Assembly: GCA_964551835.1 (NCBI GenBank) | Contig: CAZKEM010000042.1 | Coordinates: 1-64,000 of the forward strand | Direction: 5' to 3' | Length of the DNA: 64,000 nt | From: JAHDCC01 sp964551835 | Lineage (GTDB): Bacteria > Actinomycetota > Acidimicrobiia > Acidimicrobiales > SZUA-35 | Part shown: piece after piece, positions 35,788-44,387 of the stretch | How positions within the stretch are numbered: the first letter of the stretch is position 1 | Layout of the letters: the number at the start of each line of letters is the position of its first letter | Notes under the pieces: generated by a model | Told to the model about the DNA's origin: nothing | Seen by the model: the letters and a program-made list of their open reading frames with translations, nothing else | Databases searched by the model: none | Program-made: the position numbers and the translations under genes

Positions 35788-36588
35788 ATGAAGAGCCCAA
35801 ACCCAGCCGAGGTGCCGGTCGTTATGTTGTGCGGTGGCCTAGGAACTCGCATCCGAGAGGCTTCAGAGAAGCTGCCGAAGCCACTTATCGAAGTTGGTGG
35901 TCAACCTATTCTTTGGCATATTATGAAAATGTATCGAGCCCACGGGTTCCGCAGGTTTGTTCTGTGCCTGGGATATAAGTCTTGGTCGATCAAGCGATAC
36001 TTCTTACAGTATGACGACTTGAGGTCGGACTTAGTCATCGATTTAGGTGCAGGAACAAAGCACCGTGCCAACACGGGTGAACCTGAAGACTGGGAGGTAA
36101 CGCTTGTTGACACAGGCCTTCACAGCGGCACTGGCGAGCGGCTACGACGGGTTCGCCAATACTTAGACAACGAGTACTTTATGGTCACCTATGGCGACGG
36201 GTTAGGCAACGTCGACCTCGGGACTGAACTCGTCACACTGGCTAACTCGAATTTTGCTGGCTTGGTAACTGGAGTCCACCCAACCTCTCGGTATGGCGAA
36301 CTGGGAACCGATGGCAGCGGCGTGGTAACCAATTTTGCCGAGAAACCACCCTCAGAAGGCTGGGTATCCGGTGGCTTCTTTGCATTTAGGAACGCATTCC
36401 TTGATTATCTCCCGGACGACGAACCAGAACACTTCTTTGAAAGGGCGCCGATCCAGAGGTTGACGGTCGAACACAAACTAGGCCTATACCCGCACAGCGG
36501 CTTCTGGATGGGCATGGACACCTTTAGGGAATACAACGCGTTGAACCAGTTGTGGGAAAACGACGAGGCTGCTTGGAAGGTCTGGTAG
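35788..36588 (+). CDS. rfbF: Glucose-1-phosphate cytidylyltransferase (RfbF)
   Basis: Makes CDP-glucose from CTP and glucose-1-phosphate, the entry to CDP-3,6-dideoxyhexoses and related sugars. Seen: MLCGGLGTRIREASEKLPKP (nucleotide signature), GGQPILWHIMKMYRAHGF, VTYGDGLGNVDL with the metal Asp, and the C-terminal SGFWMGMDTFREYNALNQLW typical of RfbF. The 266 residues are normal. No CDP-glucose 4,6-dehydratase (rfbG) is found in the window. It is convergent with the next sugar transferase gene with only 7 bp between stops. Confidence 0.92.
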   Translation: MKSPNPAEVPVVMLCGGLGTRIREASEKLPKPLIEVGGQPILWHIMKMYRAHGFRRFVLCLGYKSWSIKRYFLQYDDLRSDLVIDLGAGTKHRANTGEPEDWEVTLVDTGLHSGTGERLRRVRQYLDNEYFMVTYGDGLGNVDLGTELVTLANSNFAGLVTGVHPTSRYGELGTDGSGVVTNFAEKPPSEGWVSGGFFAFRNAFLDYLPDDEPEHFFERAPIQRLTVEHKLGLYPHSGFWMGMDTFREYNALNQLWENDEAAWKVW

Positions 36589-36595
36589 GGCTTAG

Positions 36596-38245
36596 CTACT
36601 CCGAAGCGGCAGAGCGTGCGGCCGAAACCTCTTCGTCTTCACGAAGGTCGATTACGTTCACGCGCTGTAGCGATAGTTCCGCGGCTAACCGATCCCTGCT
36701 TCTATCTCGAAGATCGATAACGTCGGCCCGAGGGAGACTGGCAACCAATTCGGGCTTGTTCTCGCTGTCCTTCGATGGGTCGGTATCGATAGCGTCGGTG
36801 GCTTGACCAGACCGGCGAACGAGTCTTAGAGGTAGCAGCGCTAAGGTGACCACTACCTGTTCGACGGTGGCTAGTAGGATACGTAGATCAAGGCTGATGG
36901 TCCAGTTCTCGACGTAATGAAGGTCCAGGCGACGGTATGCATTAAAGGCGGCATTCGATCGGGCTTCGACCTGCCAAAGTCCAGTAATTCCAGGTCGTAC
37001 TTCAAATCGGTCACGAAGCTCTTCGTCGAAGACCTTTTCTTCTTCAGGTAAAGCTGGGCGGGGCCCAACTAAACTCATATCACCCTTGAGAACGTTCCAG
37101 AGTTGAGGAAGTTCGTCGATTGAGGTTTCCCGAAGTATTCGACCAACCTTGGTGATTCGTGGGTCATGAGAAAGTTTGAATAGGGGCCCAGATCTCTCAT
37201 TCTCGCTCTCGAGCTGGGCCTTGAGCTTCTCAGCGTCGGCGACCATCGAGCGAAACTTAATCATTGCGAACGGCTCGCCGCCAACGCCGACCCGCTGGGA
37301 CGTGTATGTTAGTTTTCCGCGGTCTTCTAACCAAATGGCTAGTCCGGCAAAGGCCATGATTGGTGCAGCCAGGGTAAGAGCCACAACAGATCCGACTATG
37401 TCGAGCAGGCGCTTGATATGAAGCTGCCATTTAGCGACGCTATTGTCGCTCATGAAGATTAGGGGTTCGTGCGTTAACGAACGCACCTCGAAACGTCCCT
37501 CCCACATTCGACTGACGCCTGTTGTCAGGTGAACGTCGTATTGGGCGTCGAACAATTCTCTTGTGAGATTTCGGAACTGTTGGCCGCGAAAGCCTGTGGC
37601 AGTGATGACGGCACCGGTGGCTTCGTGCTGGTGCATCAGCTCGACGAGACGGGTTGTCGGCCCGATCCAGTATGATTCTAAGCCGCTACGCTCTGCGACG
37701 GACAAATTCCCTATCACGCCACGTAGGTCGAAGTTGGACTCAGGGTGGTCGAGGATTAGCTCGGCTAATTCACGTGCTTCCTCTCCAGCACCCACGATTA
37801 CGACGGGCTCAGGACGTCTGAGGGCAGCTACATCGGGAGCCAATGCACGAACAAAGCCGCGTGACAGCATTCGGCAGGTAAAGACGATTGCGGAACCGAA
37901 GAGAAGTTCCCAGGCGCCAATGTTCCAGTTCGCAAATGCAGAGAACACGGTGACCGAAGCAGCGCCGCCAATAATAGCGACGAAGACCCGAGAGATCTCT
38001 TCGGTTCGTGGAAGCTCCGGGCGGCCAACATAAAGCCCTCGACGATGCATCAATAATAGTGTCGCTGCAGAGCCGACAACGACCAGCCAAACCGATCTTG
38101 AGTTCGACCTGAGCTCAACCGGGGTGATGTTGCTCGCCAACAGAATAGACAGCCAACCGGCCGACACAAAGAACGTGTCGAGAGTTCGTTGAATGTTTCT
38201 TCTGTCGGAGGGCTTACCAGCCACAAAACCAATATTCGCCATCAA
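36596..38245 (-). CDS. Polyprenyl-phosphate sugar-1-phosphate transferase (WbaP/WcaJ type)
   Basis: Starts a lipid-linked EPS unit by moving a hexose-1-phosphate onto undecaprenyl phosphate. 549 residues: four or more N-terminal membrane spans, a CoA-binding-like central domain (VVIVGAGEEARELAELIL), then the catalytic domain from about residue 270 (KRLLDIVGSVVALTLAAPIM, FAMIKFRSMV, RETSIDELPQLWNVLKGDMS, LVGPRPALPEE, RPGITGLWQ). The C-terminal tail carries two copies of a VIDLR motif (DVIDLRDRSRD and NVIDLREDEEV), an unusual feature. A second, short enzyme of the family lies at 41805. Confidence 0.92.
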   Translation of the reverse strand: MMANIGFVAGKPSDRRNIQRTLDTFFVSAGWLSILLASNITPVELRSNSRSVWLVVVGSAATLLLMHRRGLYVGRPELPRTEEISRVFVAIIGGAASVTVFSAFANWNIGAWELLFGSAIVFTCRMLSRGFVRALAPDVAALRRPEPVVIVGAGEEARELAELILDHPESNFDLRGVIGNLSVAERSGLESYWIGPTTRLVELMHQHEATGAVITATGFRGQQFRNLTRELFDAQYDVHLTTGVSRMWEGRFEVRSLTHEPLIFMSDNSVAKWQLHIKRLLDIVGSVVALTLAAPIMAFAGLAIWLEDRGKLTYTSQRVGVGGEPFAMIKFRSMVADAEKLKAQLESENERSGPLFKLSHDPRITKVGRILRETSIDELPQLWNVLKGDMSLVGPRPALPEEEKVFDEELRDRFEVRPGITGLWQVEARSNAAFNAYRRLDLHYVENWTISLDLRILLATVEQVVVTLALLPLRLVRRSGQATDAIDTDPSKDSENKPELVASLPRADVIDLRDRSRDRLAAELSLQRVNVIDLREDEEVSAARSAASE

Positions 38246-38551
38246 ACGCCTTCTATTCCCACTACCTTATTTCTACCAAGTGTTTAGTGTAAATTCGGCC
38301 AAATAGTGTGCATTGAGCTAATCTGCTTAGCTTTAGCGCATCGGATAGGTCCGACCGTACCATACCTGGAGCTAGCTCCGCAGGAGAAGATGCCGATGAA
38401 GTATTCTCAGCCAGTTTCAGACGTTTAGTTCGACAAGTAGCCGGCACCGACTCAGATGGTATAAGGTCTAGGTGACCGGACCTAGGTGGAGGCCGCGTTG
38501 ACCGCCGGGCTTGCGTAGCGAGACCCTTCACGCCAACTACGAGGTACCGAG
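38246..38551. other. 306-bp divergent intergenic region with a small inverted repeat
   Basis: Between the minus-strand sugar transferase and the plus-strand oxidoreductase. An inverted repeat CTAGGT-N6-ACCTAG lies at 38468-38485, about 70 bp before the oxidoreductase ATG, and could be an operator. No promoter pair or RNA is convincing. Confidence 0.4.
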
Positions 38552-39838
38552 ATGATACTTGTTGACCGAGCGCTTCAACGAAGGGCGGCGGAAGACAATC
38601 CAGTTCGCGTAGCGGTAACAGGCGCAGGGTTTATAAACCGTGGGATGACAAACCGGATTGTGAATCATACGCTCGGAATGGAACTCGCTGTAATCATCAA
38701 CCGAACTCCCGAAAATGCGCTCCGCTGTTTCGCCGAGGCTGGGATCGTGGACCCTGTTGAGTCAAAGACAGTAGCGGACCTTACCCGAGCGATCGAGGCT
38801 GGAAGGCCATCGTTCACGACTGACCACACGGTTGCGACCGGATGCGGCCTGGTCGACTGCCTCATCGAAGGAACAGGTACAATCTTCCACGCCACCCCGA
38901 TCGTTCTTGACGCGATCGATAATGGCCAGCACGTTGTGATGCTAAATGCCGAGCTGGACGGCCTACTAGGCCCTCTTCTGCACGCCAAGGCACAATCCGC
39001 TGGTGTTGTCTACACGGGATGCGACGGCGACCAACCAGGTGTCCAGATGAATCTGTTGCGGTTCGTCCAGGGGATAGGCCTCCGGCCACTCGTTGCCGGA
39101 AATATCAAAGGCATGCTCGACCACTATCGCAACCCGCAAACGCAGGAGAAGTTCGCGGCGCAGTGGGGTCAGACCGCGGAAATGGTAACGAGCTTCGCCG
39201 ATGGAACCAAAATTGCGTTCGAGCAGGCCGTTGTGGCAAACGCAACTGGGTTTACCGTCGCCGAGCGAGGCATGATTGGACCAGAATTCGATGGGTTTAT
39301 CGATGACGCTACCAAGTTCTACGACCTTGATATGTTGGAAACTTCCGGTGGGATCGTCGATTACGTGGTTGGGACAAGGCCGAGTCCCGGCGTGTATGTC
39401 TATGCAGTTCATGACGACCCGCAGCAACATATTTACCTCAAATACGGCAAGCTCGGTGATGGCCCGCTGTACTCGTTCTATGTCCCGTACCATCTCTGCC
39501 ATTTCGAGGTTCCGAATGCGGCGGCTCGAGCCGTTTTGTTTAACGACGCAGTCATCGAGCCGACTCATGGCCCGCAGGTTGATGTGGTCACAATCGCTAA
39601 GACTGATTTAGCGGCTGGACAGACCCTGGACGGTTTGGGTGGGTTCGATAGTTACGGGCTCTGCGAACGCAACGATGTCGCAGAGGCCGAAAATCTTTTA
39701 CCTATTGGGCTGGCCGAAGGCTGTAAGCTTCGGAATCGGATCAGTAAAGACCAGGCCATCTCGTATGACGATGTCGATGTGCCGACGGGTCGCCTAGTGG
39801 ATCAGCTCAGAACAGAACAAGCGGCGATGTTCAGCTAG
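38552..39838 (+). CDS. Homoserine-dehydrogenase-like NAD(P) oxidoreductase with SAF-type C-terminus
   Basis: 428 residues resembling the COG4091 group (predicted homoserine dehydrogenase with SAF domain). Seen: N-terminal dinucleotide fold RVAVTGAGFINRGMTNRIVN, GTIFHATPIVLDAIDNGQHV, CDGDQPGVQMNLLRFVQGIG, GNIKGMLDHYRNP, and a C-terminal part with LAAGQTLDGLGGFDSYGLCE and LLPIGLAEGCKL typical of SAF domains. Related genes occur in surface-sugar loci beside CDP-sugar genes, so a role in making a branched or modified sugar is possible but unproven. Its stop overlaps the convergent BY-kinase stop. Confidence 0.78.
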   Translation: MILVDRALQRRAAEDNPVRVAVTGAGFINRGMTNRIVNHTLGMELAVIINRTPENALRCFAEAGIVDPVESKTVADLTRAIEAGRPSFTTDHTVATGCGLVDCLIEGTGTIFHATPIVLDAIDNGQHVVMLNAELDGLLGPLLHAKAQSAGVVYTGCDGDQPGVQMNLLRFVQGIGLRPLVAGNIKGMLDHYRNPQTQEKFAAQWGQTAEMVTSFADGTKIAFEQAVVANATGFTVAERGMIGPEFDGFIDDATKFYDLDMLETSGGIVDYVVGTRPSPGVYVYAVHDDPQQHIYLKYGKLGDGPLYSFYVPYHLCHFEVPNAAARAVLFNDAVIEPTHGPQVDVVTIAKTDLAAGQTLDGLGGFDSYGLCERNDVAEAENLLPIGLAEGCKLRNRISKDQAISYDDVDVPTGRLVDQLRTEQAAMFS

Positions 39839-41463
39839 TAGTTCTGTAACCTCGGGCCGCTGGTGGCCCGACTGGCTTCCGCCTCGTAGTACGCGTACTT
39901 CTTTCGTCTGAAAAGTCCGTCTCTTTTGAATCGTTGACGATTCATGACCGCTCCCAGCAGTTTCGAACCACTTCGCTCAAGGTCGCTCCTGACCTGAAGC
40001 AAGTCGGAGGTTTCGGTGCGTTGGGTATCGACAACCACGAGGACGCCGTCGACATGTCGGGCGGCGGAAACCGCGTCGGCGGTCGAAAGAACTGGAGGAG
40101 TGTCGACAACGATGTAGTCAACATCGTTTGCCCTAAGCTCTTTGATCATCTGTTCGAACCGGCTTGAGCTGAGCAGCTCGCCAGGGTTACCAGGTGGTTG
40201 ACCAGATCGGACAATCCATAGATTCTCGACGTTGGGAACCGGGTCAATCGCCAGCTCCGCGGTGTTATTCAGATATTCGGCCAAACCCGGCTTGGGTGAC
40301 TCGATTCCGAACAGCCGCTCGAGGGAAGGTCGGCGCATATCGCCGCTGATCAGAACGACCCGCGAACCGTTCTGTGCTAGGGAGACAGAGAGGTTGGCCG
40401 ATGTGACACTCTTGCCTTCGCCCGGTGCTGAACTCGTTACCAGAATGGAGCTGATGTCCGCTGACGCGTTGAGGAATTGCATCGAACTACGCAGCCTTCG
40501 AAAGGCTTCTCGAGCGGCGCTTACTCTGTTGGAACCGCCGGAGAATGTCATCACCAGACTCGACGCCCCGGTTCGTTGCCGGAAGCCGAGTAGCGGCACC
40601 GACCCCATCACAGAAGTGCCCAACGCCAATGCGACATCGCCTTCATCTCGGGCCGTCGTATCCAGGCGCTCCAGCACGAAGGCGGCCACGATGCCGAAAA
40701 CAAAACCTACTATCAAGCCACCTAGGCTAAGAAAGGAGTTTGGCACTCCCAGCGGCGAGGTTGGCGCCTCGGCAGTGGCTAGGACCACTGCCGGTGGGGA
40801 TTGTTCCAACGCAACCATCTTTGATTCCGATTCGGCTCGTTCCGTTATCAGCTGCCGCTTCCGGGTCTGTACACTGCCTAGTTCTGACTGGAGAGCTGAT
40901 TTGTTGGCGTCGGAACTAGTGGCGATCTGGCCTCGAAGGGTTTCTTCGGATATAACGATCTCGTCGATTTGGGCTGTGGCAGAGTTAATAGAAGTCGTAT
41001 GAACTTCAAGAGCTGCCGCTAGGCGGTGTTGGTTGTAGATGGCAACAAAAGCGTTGACTATTGCAGAGGCGGCTTGGGGGTCGGTCGAGTTGTAAGAGGC
41101 GACCAAGACGTCAGACTTTGGGACGAACTTGACTGAAAGTCCGCCTAGAAGCCCAGCGGGGGTCGCATCTGATTGGGTCTTCTGTTTGACCTGAACAGCG
41201 ATTTCGTCCGAAGCAAGAATCTCCTTCTCTTTCTCCAAGTTCGGCGACGTAAGTCGATTCTCGATGGATCCAACAGGAGTGGGGTACAAGGCAACCTTCG
41301 ACACAGCCTCGTACCGTTCGATCCGAGACCCGGAGTAGGCGGTAGCCGCAAGGAGCCCTGCGATTGTTAGGCCGATCACAACCCACTTACGCAGTCGAAT
41401 AGCGCGTAAATAGTCCTCAAGTCGGGCGGTGTCTGGAACACCACCATCTGGGTGGTACATCAA
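39835..41463 (-). CDS. Wzz/CpsC-CpsD fusion, bacterial tyrosine (BY) kinase
   Basis: 542 residues. Seen: N-terminal span (about 28-46), extracellular Wzz region, second span near 225-250, and the BY-kinase domain with ILVTSSAPGEGKSVTSANLS (Walker A, about 340-358), VVLISGDMRRPSLERLFG (Walker A', with Gly replacing one of the usual residues before DMRRP), DYIVVDTPPVLSTADA (Walker B), and a C-terminal tail with KKYAYYEAE and a final LQNY whose tyrosines are the probable autophosphorylation sites. Controls EPS polymerisation and export. The phosphatase at 42530 probably reverses its phosphorylation. Confidence 0.93.
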   Translation of the reverse strand: MMYHPDGGVPDTARLEDYLRAIRLRKWVVIGLTIAGLLAATAYSGSRIERYEAVSKVALYPTPVGSIENRLTSPNLEKEKEILASDEIAVQVKQKTQSDATPAGLLGGLSVKFVPKSDVLVASYNSTDPQAASAIVNAFVAIYNQHRLAAALEVHTTSINSATAQIDEIVISEETLRGQIATSSDANKSALQSELGSVQTRKRQLITERAESESKMVALEQSPPAVVLATAEAPTSPLGVPNSFLSLGGLIVGFVFGIVAAFVLERLDTTARDEGDVALALGTSVMGSVPLLGFRQRTGASSLVMTFSGGSNRVSAAREAFRRLRSSMQFLNASADISSILVTSSAPGEGKSVTSANLSVSLAQNGSRVVLISGDMRRPSLERLFGIESPKPGLAEYLNNTAELAIDPVPNVENLWIVRSGQPPGNPGELLSSSRFEQMIKELRANDVDYIVVDTPPVLSTADAVSAARHVDGVLVVVDTQRTETSDLLQVRSDLERSGSKLLGAVMNRQRFKRDGLFRRKKYAYYEAEASRATSGPRLQNY

Positions 41464-41804
41464 GGTTTACTCATCCCTGCTGGAATCGCGGCGTTAGTAA
41501 ATCAGAAGAAACGCTAGCATCGGAGACCTCACGTGTCTACCATTTCGACCGTAATCGGAGAAGCTGATCGGCTCGATTGACATGAACTGAAACCGGTTGA
41601 CCAGCTGTCGAAAAAATGGTGAGGGTCCGACATCTGAAACCTATATCGGACTAGCGTTTGCCGGAATAAGGAGTTTCTCACACCTTAGTGGCCGATCTCG
41701 AGCCAAACTGTGAACGAAAGGTAGTCTCTTGCAATGGTTGTGCCGTCGCTTCTGTCCCAGTTAGGCCTTGAATTAGACGGCCCTGGGGTGAGGCCTAAAG
41801 CGCC
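41464..41804. other. 341-bp divergent intergenic region, BY-kinase / sugar transferase
   Basis: No gene, RNA or clear promoter pair is visible. A 26-codon frame from ATG 41734 ends just inside the next gene but has no ribosome-binding site and no family. The notable feature is the inverted repeat at 41761-41798. Confidence 0.5.
41761..41798 (+). promoter_or_regulatory. Inverted repeat around the ribosome-binding site of the sugar transferase gene
   Basis: Arms TTAGGCCT (41761-41768) and AGGCCTAA (41791-41798) are perfect inverted repeats 22 bases apart. The SD-like GGGTGAGG (41786-41793) overlaps the right arm, and the ATG is at 41805. In RNA the fold would hide the ribosome-binding site, so this may be a translational switch or, in DNA, an operator. 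Role inferred. Confidence 0.4.
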
Positions 41805-42533
41805 ATGTCATTAGTGTCGAACCGTCGCGAGGTGTCACCGCTGCCCGAGGTTTGCCTCTCCGAGGCCGAAATAGACCTCACCGACGACGGTGACCGACCG
41901 GCGATTAATAGTCGCGCAGAACCTGCATCGACGCTCTATACCCGTGGAGGCAAGCGGGCTCTCGATATCGTATTGTCGGTCCTGTTGCTTGTTGGTTTGG
42001 CTCCGGTCTTCGCAATTGTTACATGGTTAGTCAGAACTCGCCTTGGTTCTGGCGGGGCGATCTTTAGACAGCGCAGAATCGGACTTGACGGAGCCGAATT
42101 TACAATGTACAAATTTCGGTCGATGCTGCCAGATCGGCGGGTTGTCGATCGCAGTTTTGAAGGACCCGACCGGCGCCGAACCCACAAGAGCGACGACGAC
42201 CCGAGGCACAGACCATTGGGCCGATTCTTACGTTCGGCCAGTTTGGACGAGCTTCCTCAGTTATGGAACGTCTTGAAAGGGGAGATGAGCTTGGTGGGTC
42301 CCCGTCCTGAAGTGAAAGAAATCGCAATAAGGAATCACCTGCTAGATCACCCACGCCATCGAGTTAGACCAGGCATCACTGGACCTTTCCAGGTATCTGA
42401 ACTACGTTTCGAAGGACGGCTTGAACTCGGATTCGAGATGGATACTGACTACACCCGAAGTATCGGACTAGTTTCGGATTGCGGATACCTTCTGCAAACG
42501 CTCGCCGCGCCATTTACAAGGAGAGGTCGATGA
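41805..42533 (+). CDS. Short sugar-1-phosphate transferase (bacterial sugar transferase)
   Basis: 242 residues containing only the catalytic part of the family: one N-terminal membrane segment (RALDIVLSVLLLVGLAPVFA), RQRRIGLDGAEFTMYKFRSM, LRSASLDELPQLWNVLKGEM, SLVGPRPEVKEIA and RPGITGPFQVSELRFE. It is like the monotopic PglC/WcaJ-C enzymes. A second initiating enzyme (36596-38245) is in the same locus, so two lipid-linked glycans or a division of labour are possible. The stop overlaps the phosphatase start by 4 bp (ATGA). Confidence 0.9.
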   Translation: MSLVSNRREVSPLPEVCLSEAEIDLTDDGDRPAINSRAEPASTLYTRGGKRALDIVLSVLLLVGLAPVFAIVTWLVRTRLGSGGAIFRQRRIGLDGAEFTMYKFRSMLPDRRVVDRSFEGPDRRRTHKSDDDPRHRPLGRFLRSASLDELPQLWNVLKGEMSLVGPRPEVKEIAIRNHLLDHPRHRVRPGITGPFQVSELRFEGRLELGFEMDTDYTRSIGLVSDCGYLLQTLAAPFTRRGR

Positions 42534-43081
42534 CCAACTCACTAAAAGTCTTGTACCTTTGCACAGGCAATATTTGCCGAAGTCCAACAGCAGAGCTGAT
42601 GTCACGGCAACTGTTCGGGGACGATCGGGTCAAATTCCGGTCAGCTGGGTTCATCGCCGAAGGTCAGCGTTGCCCTCAAAAGCTGGTCGATGTCCTAGCA
42701 CAGCGAGGTGTTGACGCAACGCATCATCGGAGCTATCAGGTGGGAGCGGCAAGCTTGGGAGAGGCTGATCTGGTATTAACCATGGAGGCAGCTCACGTTC
42801 AAAAAGCCACCGTTTTGGACCGAGAATGCTTCCGAAAGATAATTCCCTTGCGTGAAGTCGCTGAGCTGGTTCGCAGCGGCATGTTTGGAGGCCTTGAGCA
42901 CTTTCTTGATGACGTAAACAGCGGTCGCGACCCGTTCCGCTATATGGAGACACGCTGGGACGTAGATGACCCCTACGGTCAATCTACTGGCCATTATCGC
43001 GCGGCCGTAGATGAGATCTGTGAGCTTATCCAGGTGGTTGGCGAGCGCATCGTCGAACTAAGCGGAGCCCGGCCCGTCTAA
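42530..43081 (+). CDS. Low-molecular-weight protein tyrosine phosphatase
   Basis: 183 residues with the LMW-PTP P-loop LYLCTGNICRSPTAELM (nucleophile Cys and Arg) and the general acid region WDVDDPYGQ. ATG 42530 is chosen because it overlaps the upstream stop (ATGA), follows AGGAGAGG, and places the P-loop near the N-terminus as usual. Partners of this type (Wzb) dephosphorylate BY-kinases in EPS loci. The stop overlaps by 4 bp with the convergent GT2-GtrA gene. Confidence 0.93.
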   Translation: MTNSLKVLYLCTGNICRSPTAELMSRQLFGDDRVKFRSAGFIAEGQRCPQKLVDVLAQRGVDATHHRSYQVGAASLGEADLVLTMEAAHVQKATVLDRECFRKIIPLREVAELVRSGMFGGLEHFLDDVNSGRDPFRYMETRWDVDDPYGQSTGHYRAAVDEICELIQVVGERIVELSGARPV

Positions 43082-44289
43082 GAACCAGTTCTCCAAGTGA
43101 GGATCGAGTTCAGGTAGTAGTTGCCGACAGTGGCAACAACAATCGACGCGATAAACGCTAACAGGCTGACTTGTGGCCACGTTACAAAGAGCGGGTTTCG
43201 GTCTGTTCCCGAAGACAGCATTGTCAGCACTCCAGTCGAAACGACTATGCTATGGGCGCTAACCATATGGAAGCGGACGAGCCCTCCCCAGATGGCTTTG
43301 CCCTGGTGAGCGAAGGGCGAAAAAGTAAAGACGTTGTTACCCCAGTAGTTCGACAAGATACTCGCTTCGATACCCAGTACGGTCGCGACAAAATTGCGCG
43401 AGACGGAGAATGGTCTGGCGAGGTCGACGTAGTCGATGAGACCAAAAACCTGAGTGGCCGAAACTCGGACGACTAGACCGACCACTCCTACTAGAACGTA
43501 GGCCGAAAACCGGGCCGAGATAAGACGGCCCATTGTCAGCTCAACGATGGTCAGCAAGTAGGTAATAGCAACCGACGACGTCAGCTTGGTAGTCCCGTGC
43601 ACTCGGCTCTGGAATTCGTACCCTACTTCGACTACGTCCGGCCGCGGCCGTCGAGCCAAGAACTCCAAGAGTATCTTGAAACCCCGTGGGTTGATAGTAC
43701 GTTTGACATCAGTAAACCGGCTACTAGAAAGCGCGAAGAAGCCGCTCATAGGGTCGGTAGCGTTGACGTTGAGAAGCCGTCGAGCCAGAACTGAACCGGT
43801 CCAAGACACGAACCGGCGCGTCGGAGAGAAGTCGCCGTAGCTGCCGTCTAGCCCCTCTCGAGAGCCGACGGTTATGGACGCTCGTTCGTCCAGAATTGGC
43901 TGGACCAATTCCGGAATGATCTTCTCGTCGTGCTGAAGATCAGCATCCATCACGACATAGACTTCGCCTTCGGCCAGCGTCATTCCGTCGAACACGGCGC
44001 TCGACAGCCCTCGTTTGTCGATTCGGTGGAGCAGTCTAACGTTGTGGTTGGTCTCAGCCAGTCCTTCGGCCACCTGCCACGTCCCGTCGGGAGAGTCATC
44101 ATCGACGATTATCAGTTCGAATTGGTATCCGGTTAAGACACGCTGTAGACGTTCGACCAGAATCGGCAAATTCTCAGATTCGTTGAACGTTGGCACAATG
44201 ACCGAGATGCTGGGTTGGGCAGCCGGAGGTGAACTTCTTTTAACTGCCTGGTCAGCAAACTCTACATCAGTTGTTGGAAAACCGGTCAC
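43078..44289 (-). CDS. GT2 glycosyltransferase fused to a GtrA-like membrane domain
   Basis: 403 residues. The N-terminal GT-A domain resembles dolichyl/polyprenyl-phosphate mannose synthases: SVIVPTFNESENLPILVERL, LIIVDDDSPDGTWQVAEGL, RGLSSAVFDGMTLAEGEVYV, VMDADLQHDEKIIPELV. From about residue 255 four membrane spans form a GtrA-type domain (ISARFSAYVLVGVVGLVVRV and ILSNYWGNNVFTFS). Such fusions make lipid-phosphate sugars used to modify glycans or lipids outside the membrane. It may serve the EPS or general mannosylation. Confidence 0.9.
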   Translation of the reverse strand: MTGFPTTDVEFADQAVKRSSPPAAQPSISVIVPTFNESENLPILVERLQRVLTGYQFELIIVDDDSPDGTWQVAEGLAETNHNVRLLHRIDKRGLSSAVFDGMTLAEGEVYVVMDADLQHDEKIIPELVQPILDERASITVGSREGLDGSYGDFSPTRRFVSWTGSVLARRLLNVNATDPMSGFFALSSSRFTDVKRTINPRGFKILLEFLARRPRPDVVEVGYEFQSRVHGTTKLTSSVAITYLLTIVELTMGRLISARFSAYVLVGVVGLVVRVSATQVFGLIDYVDLARPFSVSRNFVATVLGIEASILSNYWGNNVFTFSPFAHQGKAIWGGLVRFHMVSAHSIVVSTGVLTMLSSGTDRNPLFVTWPQVSLLAFIASIVVATVGNYYLNSILTWRTGS

Positions 44290-44387
44290 AAATGTATTTC
44301 GGCATCGGCAGGGCGGCCATAAACGAAATTTTGCGCTGAAACCAGCTGATCTCGATTTCGGTCTACGGGTTGAGAAAGGGCGAGTAG

